Shown: in pieces, positions 7,925-16,726 of the stretch
Numbering within the stretch: the first letter of the stretch is position 1
Layout of the letters: every line of letters starts with the position of its first letter
Source: Clostridia bacterium
Lineage (GTDB): Bacteria; Bacillota; Clostridia; UMGS1810
Assembly: GCA_017416845.1 (NCBI GenBank)
Contig: JAFQBA010000006.1
Coordinates: 1 to 64,000, forward strand
Direction: 5' to 3'
DNA: 64,000 nucleotides
The notes under the pieces: generated by a model
Seen by the model: only the letters and a program-made list of their open reading frames with translations
The model's database searches: none
Told to the model about the DNA's origin: nothing
Program-made: the position numbers and the translations under genes

Positions 7925-9595
7925 TTATTGTTTTTCATCACTAATGTATGATGTAACATCATATACAAGGTTTGTTTTATAATCAAAAGCAACAATTTTG
8001 CTTGTGAACTTTTCAAATCTGAAATGTTTTATAAGCATTTTTGCAGGCACATTAAAATACATTGGCATAATATCTTTTTTTATTTCTTCATTTTTAAGAA
8101 AGTCATAAACACTCTCGCTCATTCTGAAATAATCATCTCCCCTGCTCCACCTTGGCATTTTTCCGGGATGAAGCGCTGTTATATAATCAAAGCGTAAAAC
8201 TTCTTCAAACTCGCTTCCGAAATAGGAAAAGACATCAAAAATTTCATCAAAAAGTTTTGCTTTTGAAAATGATTTATTCATTAAACCTTTAGCATCAAAC
8301 TCATGAACAATTCTTTTAAAAACACTAAATTTATTTTCAAATTTTTCAAACAAAAAATCAATGGTACGAACAAAATCACCACTGTTATAAATTTTATCAA
8401 AAACAAAATCAATATCTTTTAAAAGCATTATATCTTTATGATTTATATATTTATTAGATATAATTTCGTAAGGTGCATAATCTCTGTATATCATGTCATG
8501 ATTTTCGGCTTCATCACGCATAGCAGAACCTTTTAAAAGTTTTAAAAAGCCAAGCTGTAACACATGCGGTCTAAGGCTCAAAACGTCGTTAAAAGACTTT
8601 TCAAAACTTGATATATCCTCATAAGGGAGACCGGCAATAAGATCAAGATGAATGTGAATATCTGTTTTCTCTATAAGTTTTTTGATGTTTGAAAAAAGTT
8701 TATCAGTATTGCATTTTCTGTTGATTGCATCGAGCGTTTTGTGGTTTGTTGTTTGAACACCAATTTCAAACTGCAGTTTTTCAGCATTTACTTTCTCTAA
8801 AAATCCAACTGTTTCATCATCAAGAATTTCTCCGGTGATCTCCATGTGAAAACGTGTATTGCCCTTCAGTGAAGAAATATGTTTCCAAATTTCGCATGCT
8901 CTCTTTTTGTCAGCATTAAAGGTGCGATCAACAAATTTCACCAATTGCACATCCAAGTTATCAAAATATGTCAAATCATGCTTTACCTCATCAACATTTT
9001 TAAATCTAACTCCTTTATTTTCGCCCGACAAGCAATACTTACAAGAATACGGACATCCCCTGGAAGACTCATAATATAATATTTTTCCGCTTTTACAATC
9101 AGATTCATTATATGGAAATGGTATTCTGTCAAACATAACAGGGGTAGCAAATTTGTTTTCGAAAATATTACCGTTTTGTCTGAAGGCAAGCCCCTCATCG
9201 GGAAAGGTTTCATGATCAGACAAATACTTAATAAGTTTTGGGAAAACTATTTCACCCTCTCCTTTTATAATATAATCTACAAAGCTGTTATCTTTCATGA
9301 AATCTGTCGAATCATAAGAAACTTCAGGTCCGCCAAATATGATTGTTGCACCGGATGATTTTTTTATATCTGAAGCAATGTTTTTTATCATTTCTATATT
9401 CCATATATAACACGAAAATGCAACAACATCACTATTTGTCTTGAGTATTTCTCTTTCTATTGCTATAACATTATCATTAATACTAAATTCTGTAATTTCT
9501 ACATCACATATTTTTTCGGAAACCTGATATAAATATCTTACAGCAAGGTTGGTATGAACATATTTGGCGTTAAGCGCAACAATTAATAGTTTCAT
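7925..9595 (-). CDS. B12-binding-domain radical SAM protein with DUF4080 C-terminus
   Basis: The 556-residue protein has an N-terminal Rossmann-like cobalamin-binding domain (about 1-135), a radical SAM domain with the cluster motif CPYSCKYC at about 180-187, and a C-terminal DUF4080 region (about 390-550). Family enzymes cleave SAM reductively and, with cobalamin, often methylate unactivated carbons; the substrate of the DUF4080 subgroup is unknown. The N-terminal domain lacks the DxHxxG histidine motif typical of base-off B12 binding, as in many class B members. AGGAG precedes the ATG. The gene upstream, the YtxC-like protein, ends 26 bases before, so the two probably share a transcript. 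Confidence 0.88.
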   Translation of the reverse strand: MKLLIVALNAKYVHTNLAVRYLYQVSEKICDVEITEFSINDNVIAIEREILKTNSDVVAFSCYIWNIEMIKNIASDIKKSSGATIIFGGPEVSYDSTDFMKDNSFVDYIIKGEGEIVFPKLIKYLSDHETFPDEGLAFRQNGNIFENKFATPVMFDRIPFPYNESDCKSGKILYYESSRGCPYSCKYCLSGENKGVRFKNVDEVKHDLTYFDNLDVQLVKFVDRTFNADKKRACEIWKHISSLKGNTRFHMEITGEILDDETVGFLEKVNAEKLQFEIGVQTTNHKTLDAINRKCNTDKLFSNIKKLIEKTDIHIHLDLIAGLPYEDISSFEKSFNDVLSLRPHVLQLGFLKLLKGSAMRDEAENHDMIYRDYAPYEIISNKYINHKDIMLLKDIDFVFDKIYNSGDFVRTIDFLFEKFENKFSVFKRIVHEFDAKGLMNKSFSKAKLFDEIFDVFSYFGSEFEEVLRFDYITALHPGKMPRWSRGDDYFRMSESVYDFLKNEEIKKDIMPMYFNVPAKMLIKHFRFEKFTSKIVAFDYKTNLVYDVTSYISDEKQ

Positions 9596-9621
9596 TTTTA
9601 TCTCCTGTACATCGAATTAAA

Positions 9622-10173
9622 CTAATAATCGATATTATTTTCAATACCGGTAATAAATTGATGCGAAATCTCTGCATCTTTGTCGGCAAGCAATGAATAT
9701 GAATATATTAATGAGCCGAGATAATTCATTTCTTTCTCTTTTATAAATCTATTGCAAATTACATTCAAAAAATTATCAATCTTTGTTAATAAAAATTTTT
9801 TCCTGAAAACGATGTAATTTTCAAAGTGAAAGCTATTGTTTTTATTAAAAAAACTTTCAATGTCTTTAAATAGTGCATCGGATTTTAATTCTCGTGACAA
9901 AAGCACCAAAATATGCGCGGCATCCTCTGCAAGTGTAATATTATATTCGTCATATATTTTGTTGAAAACAAACTCATAAAGATAGTTCTCAATAAGAAAA
10001 TCACATATAATAGAACATAATTCAAAATTCAAATTGCATTCTGTAACAAGGTAAATATAACCCCCAAGATATCGATTAGAATTAAAAGTCAGTTTTACAT
10101 CATCAGAATTAGTCAGATCAGGAAATCCCTGTAGAAAGCCGGTGATATTTTCGGTATAGAGAGTATACTCCAT
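9622..10173 (-). CDS. YtxC-like putative sporulation protein
   Basis: The 183-residue protein resembles the YtxC family: a variable N-terminal half and a C-terminal half with FRKKFLLTKIDNFLNVICNRFI and the following MNYLGSLIYSYSLLADKDAE region, like the end of YtxC proteins of spore formers. The role of YtxC is not established. No signal peptide or membrane helix is seen. Start: the ATG at 10173 has GGAGGT about eight bases upstream; the ATG at 10197, which overlaps the previous stop codon, has no good ribosome site. The overlap with the upstream GME-fold gene suggests translational coupling. The family call is by pattern only. Confidence 0.5.
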   Translation of the reverse strand: MEYTLYTENITGFLQGFPDLTNSDDVKLTFNSNRYLGGYIYLVTECNLNFELCSIICDFLIENYLYEFVFNKIYDEYNITLAEDAAHILVLLSRELKSDALFKDIESFFNKNNSFHFENYIVFRKKFLLTKIDNFLNVICNRFIKEKEMNYLGSLIYSYSLLADKDAEISHQFITGIENNIDY

Positions 10174-10196
10174 TACCACAACCTCCATAACACACA

Positions 10197-10937
10197 TTAT
10201 AAACCAATTGCAACAGCAGAGCCAATGTCGGTTAGTGGCACATTTGGAAAATGAATAACTTTAACTCCGTAGCTTTCACAAAACTTTTCAATTATTTCGG
10301 CATCAGGATGTGAATACAAATTTCCATTCGCTACAAGAACAGAATTTGAAATCAAAAAACACGCTCCGCCGATAAACCCGGTATCAAAACCGTCTAAAAT
10401 AATGTTTCCGGCGGAAATTTGTAATACTTCACAATCAAATTGTGACATTGCTTTTGCAACTCCTGCATCCGATGTAATGAAAGCCTTGGAATTAATCTTG
10501 CAAACACTGCATCCGGCATAACCCTGCGATACATCTATTAAGCTCTTACCGTTTAAAAAAGATTTTAATTTGCTGTCTGTATATTTAAAATTGTGTACAG
10601 CATAGTCTTCGGTAATAATGATATTGTATGCAATATCACGCGGATAGTTACTGGATAAATTTGTATCGCCATACAAAAGATTTATTGAGTATTTTTCAAG
10701 ATGTTGTTTATAATAATCATAACAAGAAGGTTCACAAAGATATGTATTATCAGAAATATGAACAAGCTGCATGTCTACATGACGAGATAAATAACGGTTA
10801 ACGTTTTTGTTTACATAAGACGGAATAATGTCTATGTCAAATTCCTTTAGTTTTAATTTTACAGGTTCTGATAAATCCGAGGAAACAACAATTGCCCGTG
10901 CAAAATTTTGGGATAGGGTATTGATTTTTGTAAACAT
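10197..10937 (-). CDS. GME-fold (amidinotransferase-like) protein, DUF6873-type
   Basis: The 246-residue protein shows features of the guanidine-modifying-enzyme fold: repeated short blocks such as DVSQGYAGCSVCKI, FITSDAGVAKAM, GFIGGACFLI and a C-terminal hydrophobic strand block ending in LTDIGSAVAIGL. I recognise it as the DUF6873 group found in Clostridia, whose reaction is not known. A cysteine-dependent amidine chemistry is possible but the catalytic Cys/His set of true amidinotransferases is not obvious. Start: the ATG at 10937 is used (AAGGA upstream, family-like start MFTKINTLSQ); the in-frame GTG-type start at 10982 lies in a terminator and is rejected. Confidence 0.55.
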   Translation of the reverse strand: MFTKINTLSQNFARAIVVSSDLSEPVKLKLKEFDIDIIPSYVNKNVNRYLSRHVDMQLVHISDNTYLCEPSCYDYYKQHLEKYSINLLYGDTNLSSNYPRDIAYNIIITEDYAVHNFKYTDSKLKSFLNGKSLIDVSQGYAGCSVCKINSKAFITSDAGVAKAMSQFDCEVLQISAGNIILDGFDTGFIGGACFLISNSVLVANGNLYSHPDAEIIEKFCESYGVKVIHFPNVPLTDIGSAVAIGL

Positions 10938-10971
10938 GGTAACAAAATCCTTATAAATACATATTATAAAT

Positions 10972-11005
10972 AAAACAACCAACCGTCACTATGCGCGGTT
11001 AGTTG
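10972..11005 (-). terminator. Second hairpin of a double terminator after the gamma-lyase gene
   Basis: Ten-base arms (caaccaaccg / cggttagttg, one mismatch) with a 10-base loop are followed on the minus strand by TTTTATTT, the better T tract of the two hairpins here. Confidence 0.65.
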
Positions 11006-11012
11006 ATTATAT

Positions 11013-11039
11013 AGGGGCTGTAAATTCTGTTTACAGCCC
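11013..11039 (-). terminator. First hairpin after the gamma-lyase gene
   Basis: A perfect 11-bp stem (ggggctgtaaa / tttacagcccc) with a 5-base loop lies 11 bases past the stop codon at 11051. Its T tract is poor (TATATAAT), but together with the next hairpin it forms a convincing double stop. Confidence 0.65.
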
Positions 11040-11050
11040 CAGTTTATTAA

Positions 11051-12319
11051 TCAATTAATTTTAAGCACATTTTCAGCGGCAATCATTAAAGCTAATTTTG
11101 CTGTTTCAAATGTGAGTCCACCTTGAAAATATGCAGTAAACGGAGGTTTTATGGGACCGTCTGCAGAAATTTCAATTGAAGATCCCTGAACAAATGCACC
11201 TGCCGCCATAATAACTTTATTCTCATAGCCGGGCATGTCCCACGGAGCAGGAACAACAAAACTGTCAATTGGTGCACCTTGTTGAATACCGCGGCAAAAA
11301 GCAACAAGTTTCTCTTCGGAAAGTAGTTTTACGGAAGTAATGATGTCGCTTCTTTTTCCATCACTTGAAGGATTAACCTCATAGCCGAGTTCTTCAAAAA
11401 GTGCTGAACAGAATATTCCTGCTTTAACGGCATTTCGAACGATTTCGGGAGCCATGAAAAAGCCCTGATACATGCTGCGATTATTACCAAGCGTTGCACC
11501 GCACTCTCTGCCTATGCCGGGGCAAGTCAGTCTGTAGGAAACCATTTCAACAGCTTCTTTTGTACCGACAATATATCCGCCACTCATAGCAAGTCCGCCA
11601 CCGGGATTCTTGATAAGAGAACCAACAATGAGATCCGCTCCAACACTGCATGGTTCTTTTTCTTCAACAAATTCACCGTAACAATTATCGACAATGCAAA
11701 TTATATCGGATTTTATTGATTTAACAAAAGAAATTATCTCTCCAATTGCATCAACACTATATGTGTCACGCCAATCATACCCTTTTGAGCGTTGGATAAT
11801 TACAGCCTTAACAGTTGGATCAATGGCATTTCTTAGTCCTTCAAAATCTACTTTGGAATCAATCATATCAACCTGACGATAGTTAACTCCAAAATCTTTT
11901 AGAGAACCCGAGGAAGTGTTTCTGATTCCGATTACTTCTTCAAGAGTATCATAGGGTTTGCCTGTTGCGGCAACAAGGGTATCACCGGGGCGAAGAACTC
12001 CGTAGAGACAAGTAGAAATTGCCATTGTTCCATTCACAATGTTGTGACGCACGATTGCATCTTCACCGCCAAATACATCGGCATAAATTTTATCTAAAGT
12101 GTCTCTGCCAAGATCGTCATAACCGTATCCGGTTGTTGAACCAAGATGAGCTTCAGAAACCCCGTGATCTGAAAAAGCTTTTAAAACTCGAAGCGAATTA
12201 TAAGCACAAATTTCATCAGCCTTTCTGTAGCTTTCTGCACACTTTTCCTCGGCTTTCTTTGCTATATTCAAAATATAATCCGAAATTCCATAGTTGTTTT
12301 TTAAAAAATTATTTAACAT
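11051..12319 (-). CDS. Methionine gamma-lyase family (aluminium-resistance-type) PLP enzyme
   Basis: The 422 residues match the Met_gamma_lyase (PF06838) family of fold-type I PLP enzymes, once called aluminium-resistance proteins. Visible are the cofactor region RHNIVNGTMAI at about 91-101, an aspartate in IVDNCYGEF that should hold the PLP nitrogen, and the lysine in GSLIKNPGGGLAMSGG that should form the Schiff base. The family is expected to act on sulfur amino acids by gamma- or beta-elimination, but experimental data are thin. It is 16 bases downstream of iorB, which suggests co-transcription with amino-acid-catabolic genes. A double hairpin follows. Confidence 0.88.
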   Translation of the reverse strand: MLNNFLKNNYGISDYILNIAKKAEEKCAESYRKADEICAYNSLRVLKAFSDHGVSEAHLGSTTGYGYDDLGRDTLDKIYADVFGGEDAIVRHNIVNGTMAISTCLYGVLRPGDTLVAATGKPYDTLEEVIGIRNTSSGSLKDFGVNYRQVDMIDSKVDFEGLRNAIDPTVKAVIIQRSKGYDWRDTYSVDAIGEIISFVKSIKSDIICIVDNCYGEFVEEKEPCSVGADLIVGSLIKNPGGGLAMSGGYIVGTKEAVEMVSYRLTCPGIGRECGATLGNNRSMYQGFFMAPEIVRNAVKAGIFCSALFEELGYEVNPSSDGKRSDIITSVKLLSEEKLVAFCRGIQQGAPIDSFVVPAPWDMPGYENKVIMAAGAFVQGSSIEISADGPIKPPFTAYFQGGLTFETAKLALMIAAENVLKIN

Positions 12320-12335
12320 AATCTAACGACCTTTT

Positions 12336-12902
12336 TTAGCTGTTATAGCCAATTTCAAAAGCTTTTAAGTTGATGTCGAGAAATTTGGGAGGAACAGTTT
12401 CTTTAATAACATCAATCCAAACTTGTTTATCAACATCACTGTTTTTTGCAAAACATCCAATCAGAACAATGTTCACCGCTTTAACAGTTCCCGCTTCAAC
12501 AGCACCTTTTAAAGCATCAAGAGCAACAACATTTTTAAGTTTATCCCCTATTTTTTCCAAGATGGATTCGGGATATTTCATTGCTCCCGTGATAACAGGC
12601 ATTGGATTCATCTGCTGTGTATTAACGATAAGTTTACCGTCTTTTTTGAGATAAGGAAGCCATCTGTATGCTTCAAGTTCTTCAAAAGCAAGCATATAAT
12701 CTGCTTCACCCTCAAAAATCAAAGGAGAATAAACCTTTTTGTCATATTTAACATATGTTACAACGCTACCACCACGTTGGCTCATGCCATGTACCTCGGA
12801 CACCTTAACGTCATAGCCGGCTTTAATGGCAACCTTTCCGATAATTCTGCTGGCAAGAAGTGTACCTTGACCGCCAACACCAACAATCATAACATTACTC
12901 AT
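12336..12902 (-). CDS. iorB: Indolepyruvate ferredoxin oxidoreductase, beta subunit
   Basis: The 188-residue pyruvate/ketoisovalerate oxidoreductase gamma-type domain begins MSNVMIVGVGGQGTLLASRIIGK, with the glycine-rich loop typical of IorB, and contains the EVHGMSQRGGSVVTYVK block. It pairs with IorA to oxidise arylpyruvates, made by transamination of Trp, Phe and Tyr, to aryl-acetyl-CoA while reducing ferredoxin. Its ATG overlaps the iorA stop codon (TAATG), indicating translational coupling and a 1:1 complex. Confidence 0.95.
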   Translation of the reverse strand: MSNVMIVGVGGQGTLLASRIIGKVAIKAGYDVKVSEVHGMSQRGGSVVTYVKYDKKVYSPLIFEGEADYMLAFEELEAYRWLPYLKKDGKLIVNTQQMNPMPVITGAMKYPESILEKIGDKLKNVVALDALKGAVEAGTVKAVNIVLIGCFAKNSDVDKQVWIDVIKETVPPKFLDINLKAFEIGYNS

Positions 12903-14644
12903 TATTTGTCACCAACCTTTCTGATAGCTCCGAACTTACATACATTCATACAAAGTGTACATCCGTTACATTGTGATGCATCAATTGTGATTTTGCCGTC
13001 AACAACAGAGATTGCAGGGCAACCAAGACCCATACACATCTTGCAGTTTTTGCATTTATCTTCATCAATTATGCAAGGTGCGCCGTAATTAACTGTTTTA
13101 AGAAGAGCGCACGGACGCTGTGAAATTATAACAGAAGGCTCTTTTGCGGCAGTTTCTTCACGAACAACCTTTTCAAAGTTTTCAAGATCAAAAGGATCTG
13201 CTACAACAACTCTTTCAATGCCAACAGCATTTGCAAGCTTAACAAGGTCAACATTTCTGGTTTCTTCGCCTCTTATGGTGTAGCCGGTTGTGGGGTTTTG
13301 CTGATGACCGGTCATACCTGTAATTGAGTTATCGAGAATGATAACTGTTGAAACACCCTTATTATATACAACATCAATAAGTCCTGTAATGCCAGAGTGA
13401 ATAAATGTCGAATCACCAATTACAGCAACAAGTTTTTCGGTAAATTCAGCTCCTCTTGCTTTTTCCATACCATGAGCCATGCCGATGCCGGCACCCATGC
13501 AAACACAATAATCAAGGCTTGAAAGCGGAGCAAGTGCACCAAGAGTGTAACAACCGATATCACCACACACTTTGAGTTTAAGCTTTTTGAGGATATAATA
13601 CATACCTCTGTGAGGGCAACCGGGACACATAACAGGAGGACGAACAGGAATCTGTTCATCAACCGTGAGAGATTCGGGACCGTCAATTCCGAGAATTGCC
13701 TTTTTAATCATCTGAGGATTATATTCACCAAGTCTTGTGAAAATTTCTTTTCCGATAACATCAACACCTATACTTTTACAATAATCCTCAATAAATGAGT
13801 CGAGTTCTTCTATAACATAGATTTTGTCAACTTTAGATGCAAACTCTTTAACGAGCTTTTCACTTATGGGATATGTGATACCAAGTTTTAAGAAACTTGC
13901 ATCGGGAAGTGCTTCTTTTGCATACTGATAGGAAATTCCACAAGTAATAACACCTATTTTAGTATCATTGATTTCCATTTTATTAAAGGGACAGTCATAA
14001 CCATATTCAGCTATTTTTTCGCATCTTTCCTCAACAATGACATGGCGTTTCTTTGCCATGGCAGGCATCATAACATATTTGTCGGGATTCTTTTCAACAT
14101 CTTTAAGTTTATAATCAAGTCTCTCGCCTTCTTCAACAAGACTTTGAGAATGAGCAACTCTTGTTGTGAGTCTGAGTATTACCGGAGTATCAAACTGTTC
14201 ACTGAAGTCAAAAGCCATGCGAGCAAATTCTTTGCACTCTTCACTGTCCGAAGGTTCAATAACAGGAATTTTTGCAGCTTTGCCGTGATTACGGGTATCC
14301 TGTTCATTCTGTGAACTGTGAAGACCGGGGTCATCGGCAACTACAGCAACAAATCCACCATTAACTCCGGTGTAAGATGCGGTATAAAGAGGATCTGCTG
14401 CAACATTTAAGCCAACATGCTTCATAGCAGTCATGCTCCTGGCACCGCCAAAGCTTGCACCAATCGCAACTTCAGTTGCAACCTTTTCGTTACAAGCCCA
14501 TTCGCAGTATATTTCATCATAAAGTTTTGCAATAAATTCTGTAACCTCCGTACTGGGCGTACCGGGATATGAAGAAACAACCGTAGCACCGGCTTCGTAT
14601 ATACCGCGTGCAACCGCTTCGTTTCCTAACATAAGTTTTTTCAT
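12902..14644 (-). CDS. iorA: Indolepyruvate ferredoxin oxidoreductase, alpha subunit
   Basis: The 580-residue large subunit binds thiamine diphosphate and two [4Fe-4S] clusters. Domains in order: pyrimidine-binding domain (YPGTPSTEVTEF near the start), a central transketolase-like linker, the TPP/Mg domain with GDIGCYTLG and GDSTFIHSG followed by DNSITGMTGHQ, and a C-terminal 2x[4Fe-4S] ferredoxin domain with CKNCKMC and CNGCTLCMNVC. It generates reduced ferredoxin, the fuel for the Rnf complex encoded at 23-28 kb. AAGGAAGG precedes the ATG. It lies 48 bases downstream of three M42 aminopeptidase genes, which fits peptide breakdown feeding aromatic amino-acid fermentation. Confidence 0.96.
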   Translation of the reverse strand: MKKLMLGNEAVARGIYEAGATVVSSYPGTPSTEVTEFIAKLYDEIYCEWACNEKVATEVAIGASFGGARSMTAMKHVGLNVAADPLYTASYTGVNGGFVAVVADDPGLHSSQNEQDTRNHGKAAKIPVIEPSDSEECKEFARMAFDFSEQFDTPVILRLTTRVAHSQSLVEEGERLDYKLKDVEKNPDKYVMMPAMAKKRHVIVEERCEKIAEYGYDCPFNKMEINDTKIGVITCGISYQYAKEALPDASFLKLGITYPISEKLVKEFASKVDKIYVIEELDSFIEDYCKSIGVDVIGKEIFTRLGEYNPQMIKKAILGIDGPESLTVDEQIPVRPPVMCPGCPHRGMYYILKKLKLKVCGDIGCYTLGALAPLSSLDYCVCMGAGIGMAHGMEKARGAEFTEKLVAVIGDSTFIHSGITGLIDVVYNKGVSTVIILDNSITGMTGHQQNPTTGYTIRGEETRNVDLVKLANAVGIERVVVADPFDLENFEKVVREETAAKEPSVIISQRPCALLKTVNYGAPCIIDEDKCKNCKMCMGLGCPAISVVDGKITIDASQCNGCTLCMNVCKFGAIRKVGDK

Positions 14645-14692
14645 TGGTATTACCTTCCTTAATTTTTATTATTTTATAATTTTACCACATAA

Positions 14693-15685
14693 TTACGCAA
14701 AAATAAAGTCTTTTTTGCAAAATTCACAAAGCAACTTGATACAAGCTTCAATATCCGAAACAGAAGCGGTTTCACAAGGCGTATGAATATATCGTACAGG
14801 GATGGAAAGTGCACCTGTTACAGCTCCGCTCCCGGTAGTCTGCATAGCTCCGGCGTCTGTTCCGCCAAACGAAAGGATTTCAAACTGATGAGCAATGGAA
14901 TTATCCTTTGCAGTACGTGTCAAAAAATCCCTTAAACCTTTGTGGGTTATAACAGACTTATCCATTATTTTAATGGCAACACCATCACCAAGCTTAATAT
15001 CCATTGTTTCGCACCCGGGAGTATCTCCGGTATCAGTTACATCAACGGAAATTGCAATATCCGGTTTAATACTGTATGATGAAGCCATGGCACCTTTAAG
15101 ACCTATTTCTTCCTGCACCGAAAACAGAAAATATAAATCAAGTGTATTTGAAGAAATTTTCTTAATAGTTTCGATAAGAGCATACACCCCAAGTCTGTTA
15201 TCTAAAGCTTTGCTGACAACCTTTGAACCAATCACAGAAAAATCGCCCTTGAAAACAGCCACATCTCCCATTAAAATTTTAGCTTCTGCTTCACTTTTGC
15301 TTGAAGCGCCAATATCAATGTACATATTAGTAAATTTCAAATCTTTTTTTAAATCTGTCTTTGATTCATGACAAACACATCCTTCAACTCCGTTGGAAAA
15401 CACAACACGCTGATAAAGAGCTGTGTACACATCTACACCGCCAACCGAGGCAAAACGTACAAATCCTTTATCATCAATATAATTTGCCATGAGACCAATT
15501 TCATCCATGTGTGCCGAAATAAGAATTTTCTTACCGTCACCTTTTTTGTGAACTATAAGATTTCCAAGATTATCTTTCCAATATTCATCACAATGATTTT
15601 TTATTTCATTTATTATATATTCCGAAATTTCATTCTCATTGGCAGATACTCCGCTTATCTGTGTAAGCTTTTCTAATAATTGCAT
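14693..15685 (-). CDS. M42 family metallo-aminopeptidase, paralog A
   Basis: The 330-residue protein is a member of the FrvX/YsdC/TET family of dinuclear-metal aminopeptidases, which usually form 12-subunit tetrahedra in the cytoplasm and trim peptides. Metal and catalytic residues are all present: AHMDEIG (first His and Asp), ALDNRLG (bridging Asp), QEEIG (catalytic and ligand Glu), VDVTDTGD (Asp) and RYIHTPCE (last His). It is the last of three tandem M42 genes, with only three bases between the preceding stop and its ATG, which has AGGAGG upstream. I cannot tell substrate specificity from sequence. Confidence 0.93.
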   Translation of the reverse strand: MQLLEKLTQISGVSANENEISEYIINEIKNHCDEYWKDNLGNLIVHKKGDGKKILISAHMDEIGLMANYIDDKGFVRFASVGGVDVYTALYQRVVFSNGVEGCVCHESKTDLKKDLKFTNMYIDIGASSKSEAEAKILMGDVAVFKGDFSVIGSKVVSKALDNRLGVYALIETIKKISSNTLDLYFLFSVQEEIGLKGAMASSYSIKPDIAISVDVTDTGDTPGCETMDIKLGDGVAIKIMDKSVITHKGLRDFLTRTAKDNSIAHQFEILSFGGTDAGAMQTTGSGAVTGALSIPVRYIHTPCETASVSDIEACIKLLCEFCKKDFIFA

Positions 15686-15688
15686 GTT

Positions 15689-16726
15689 TTATGCCTCCTC
15701 TGAACCCTTTTCTATAAAGCTACCTATATCATTTAAAACAGCACGGACGAGCCTTTTCATTTCATCATAATCTCCACCATCAGCAACGCTTACTGCAGAG
15801 TGAATATATCTGCAAGGTAAAGAAATGGCATTTACCACACATCCGCCACCTGCTGTTTGAATCACCCGAGAATCATTTGCACCGTTTGAAGTTAGTTTGA
15901 ACTGATATTTTATGTTTCTTTTTTGAGCTAATCCAACAATAAATTTTCTGAGTGCAATATCGGAATATGATCCTTTGTCCATAAGTGAAATAACAGGACC
16001 TTCACCAAGCCTTGTAGCATATAGATGCTCCGGTACAAAAGCAGTGTCAGATGCAGTGGTCGCTTCAAGAACCAAGGCAACATCGGGTTTAATTCTTCTC
16101 GTAAGAACACTCGACCCCCTCATGCCCATTTCTTCCTGAACAGAAAAGCAAAAATATACGTCGCAATCATATTTATCATGCATCAGCTCCATCATTATGG
16201 CACATCCAACGCGATCATCAATAGCTTTAGCTTTGAATCTTCTACCGTTTAAACGAACATAAGGTGAATCAAGTGCAATATAATCTCCTTTGGAAACATG
16301 CTTTTGTGCTTCTTCTTTGGTAGAGAAACCAATATCAATGTACATATCTTCTTTTTTTATTACTTTTTTACGCTCTTCTTTTTCTTGAAGATGAACAGCT
16401 TTGATACCAATAACACCGGGTAATTCATCGTCGCCGACAAGAACCTTTTGCGTGAGAAGGACCCTGTCATCAATATGACCCACACAATCAAACTTAATAT
16501 AGCCGTCATCGGTTATATCGGTACATATTAGTCCAACCTCATCCATATGAGCAAATAAAGCTATTTTTTTGGAAGTTTGTTTTTTTCCTTTTTTGAGAAA
16601 AATCAGATTCCCCATTGAATCTCTGATTATATCATCTGCATAACCGGAAACCTGAGATAAAATAAAATCTGCAATCTTTTCTTCATTACCGGCAACTGCG
16701 TTCAATTCTGTTAATATCTTCAGCAT
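15689..16726 (-). CDS. M42 family metallo-aminopeptidase, paralog B
   Basis: The 345-residue protein is the middle paralog. Metal-site residues are present: AHMDEVG, AIDDRVG, QEEMG, LEATTASD (Glu instead of the Asp used by the two neighbours) and RYIHSAVS. It differs most from its neighbours in the segment before the last strand, where GANDSRVIQTAGGG replaces the GTDA block, and it carries a basic insertion (LQEKEERKKVIKKED) at about 114-128, so a different substrate or an assembly role is likely (inference). The ATG overlaps the end of paralog C by 7 bases, with GGGGGA upstream. Confidence 0.92.
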   Translation of the reverse strand: MLKILTELNAVAGNEEKIADFILSQVSGYADDIIRDSMGNLIFLKKGKKQTSKKIALFAHMDEVGLICTDITDDGYIKFDCVGHIDDRVLLTQKVLVGDDELPGVIGIKAVHLQEKEERKKVIKKEDMYIDIGFSTKEEAQKHVSKGDYIALDSPYVRLNGRRFKAKAIDDRVGCAIMMELMHDKYDCDVYFCFSVQEEMGMRGSSVLTRRIKPDVALVLEATTASDTAFVPEHLYATRLGEGPVISLMDKGSYSDIALRKFIVGLAQKRNIKYQFKLTSNGANDSRVIQTAGGGCVVNAISLPCRYIHSAVSVADGGDYDEMKRLVRAVLNDIGSFIEKGSEEA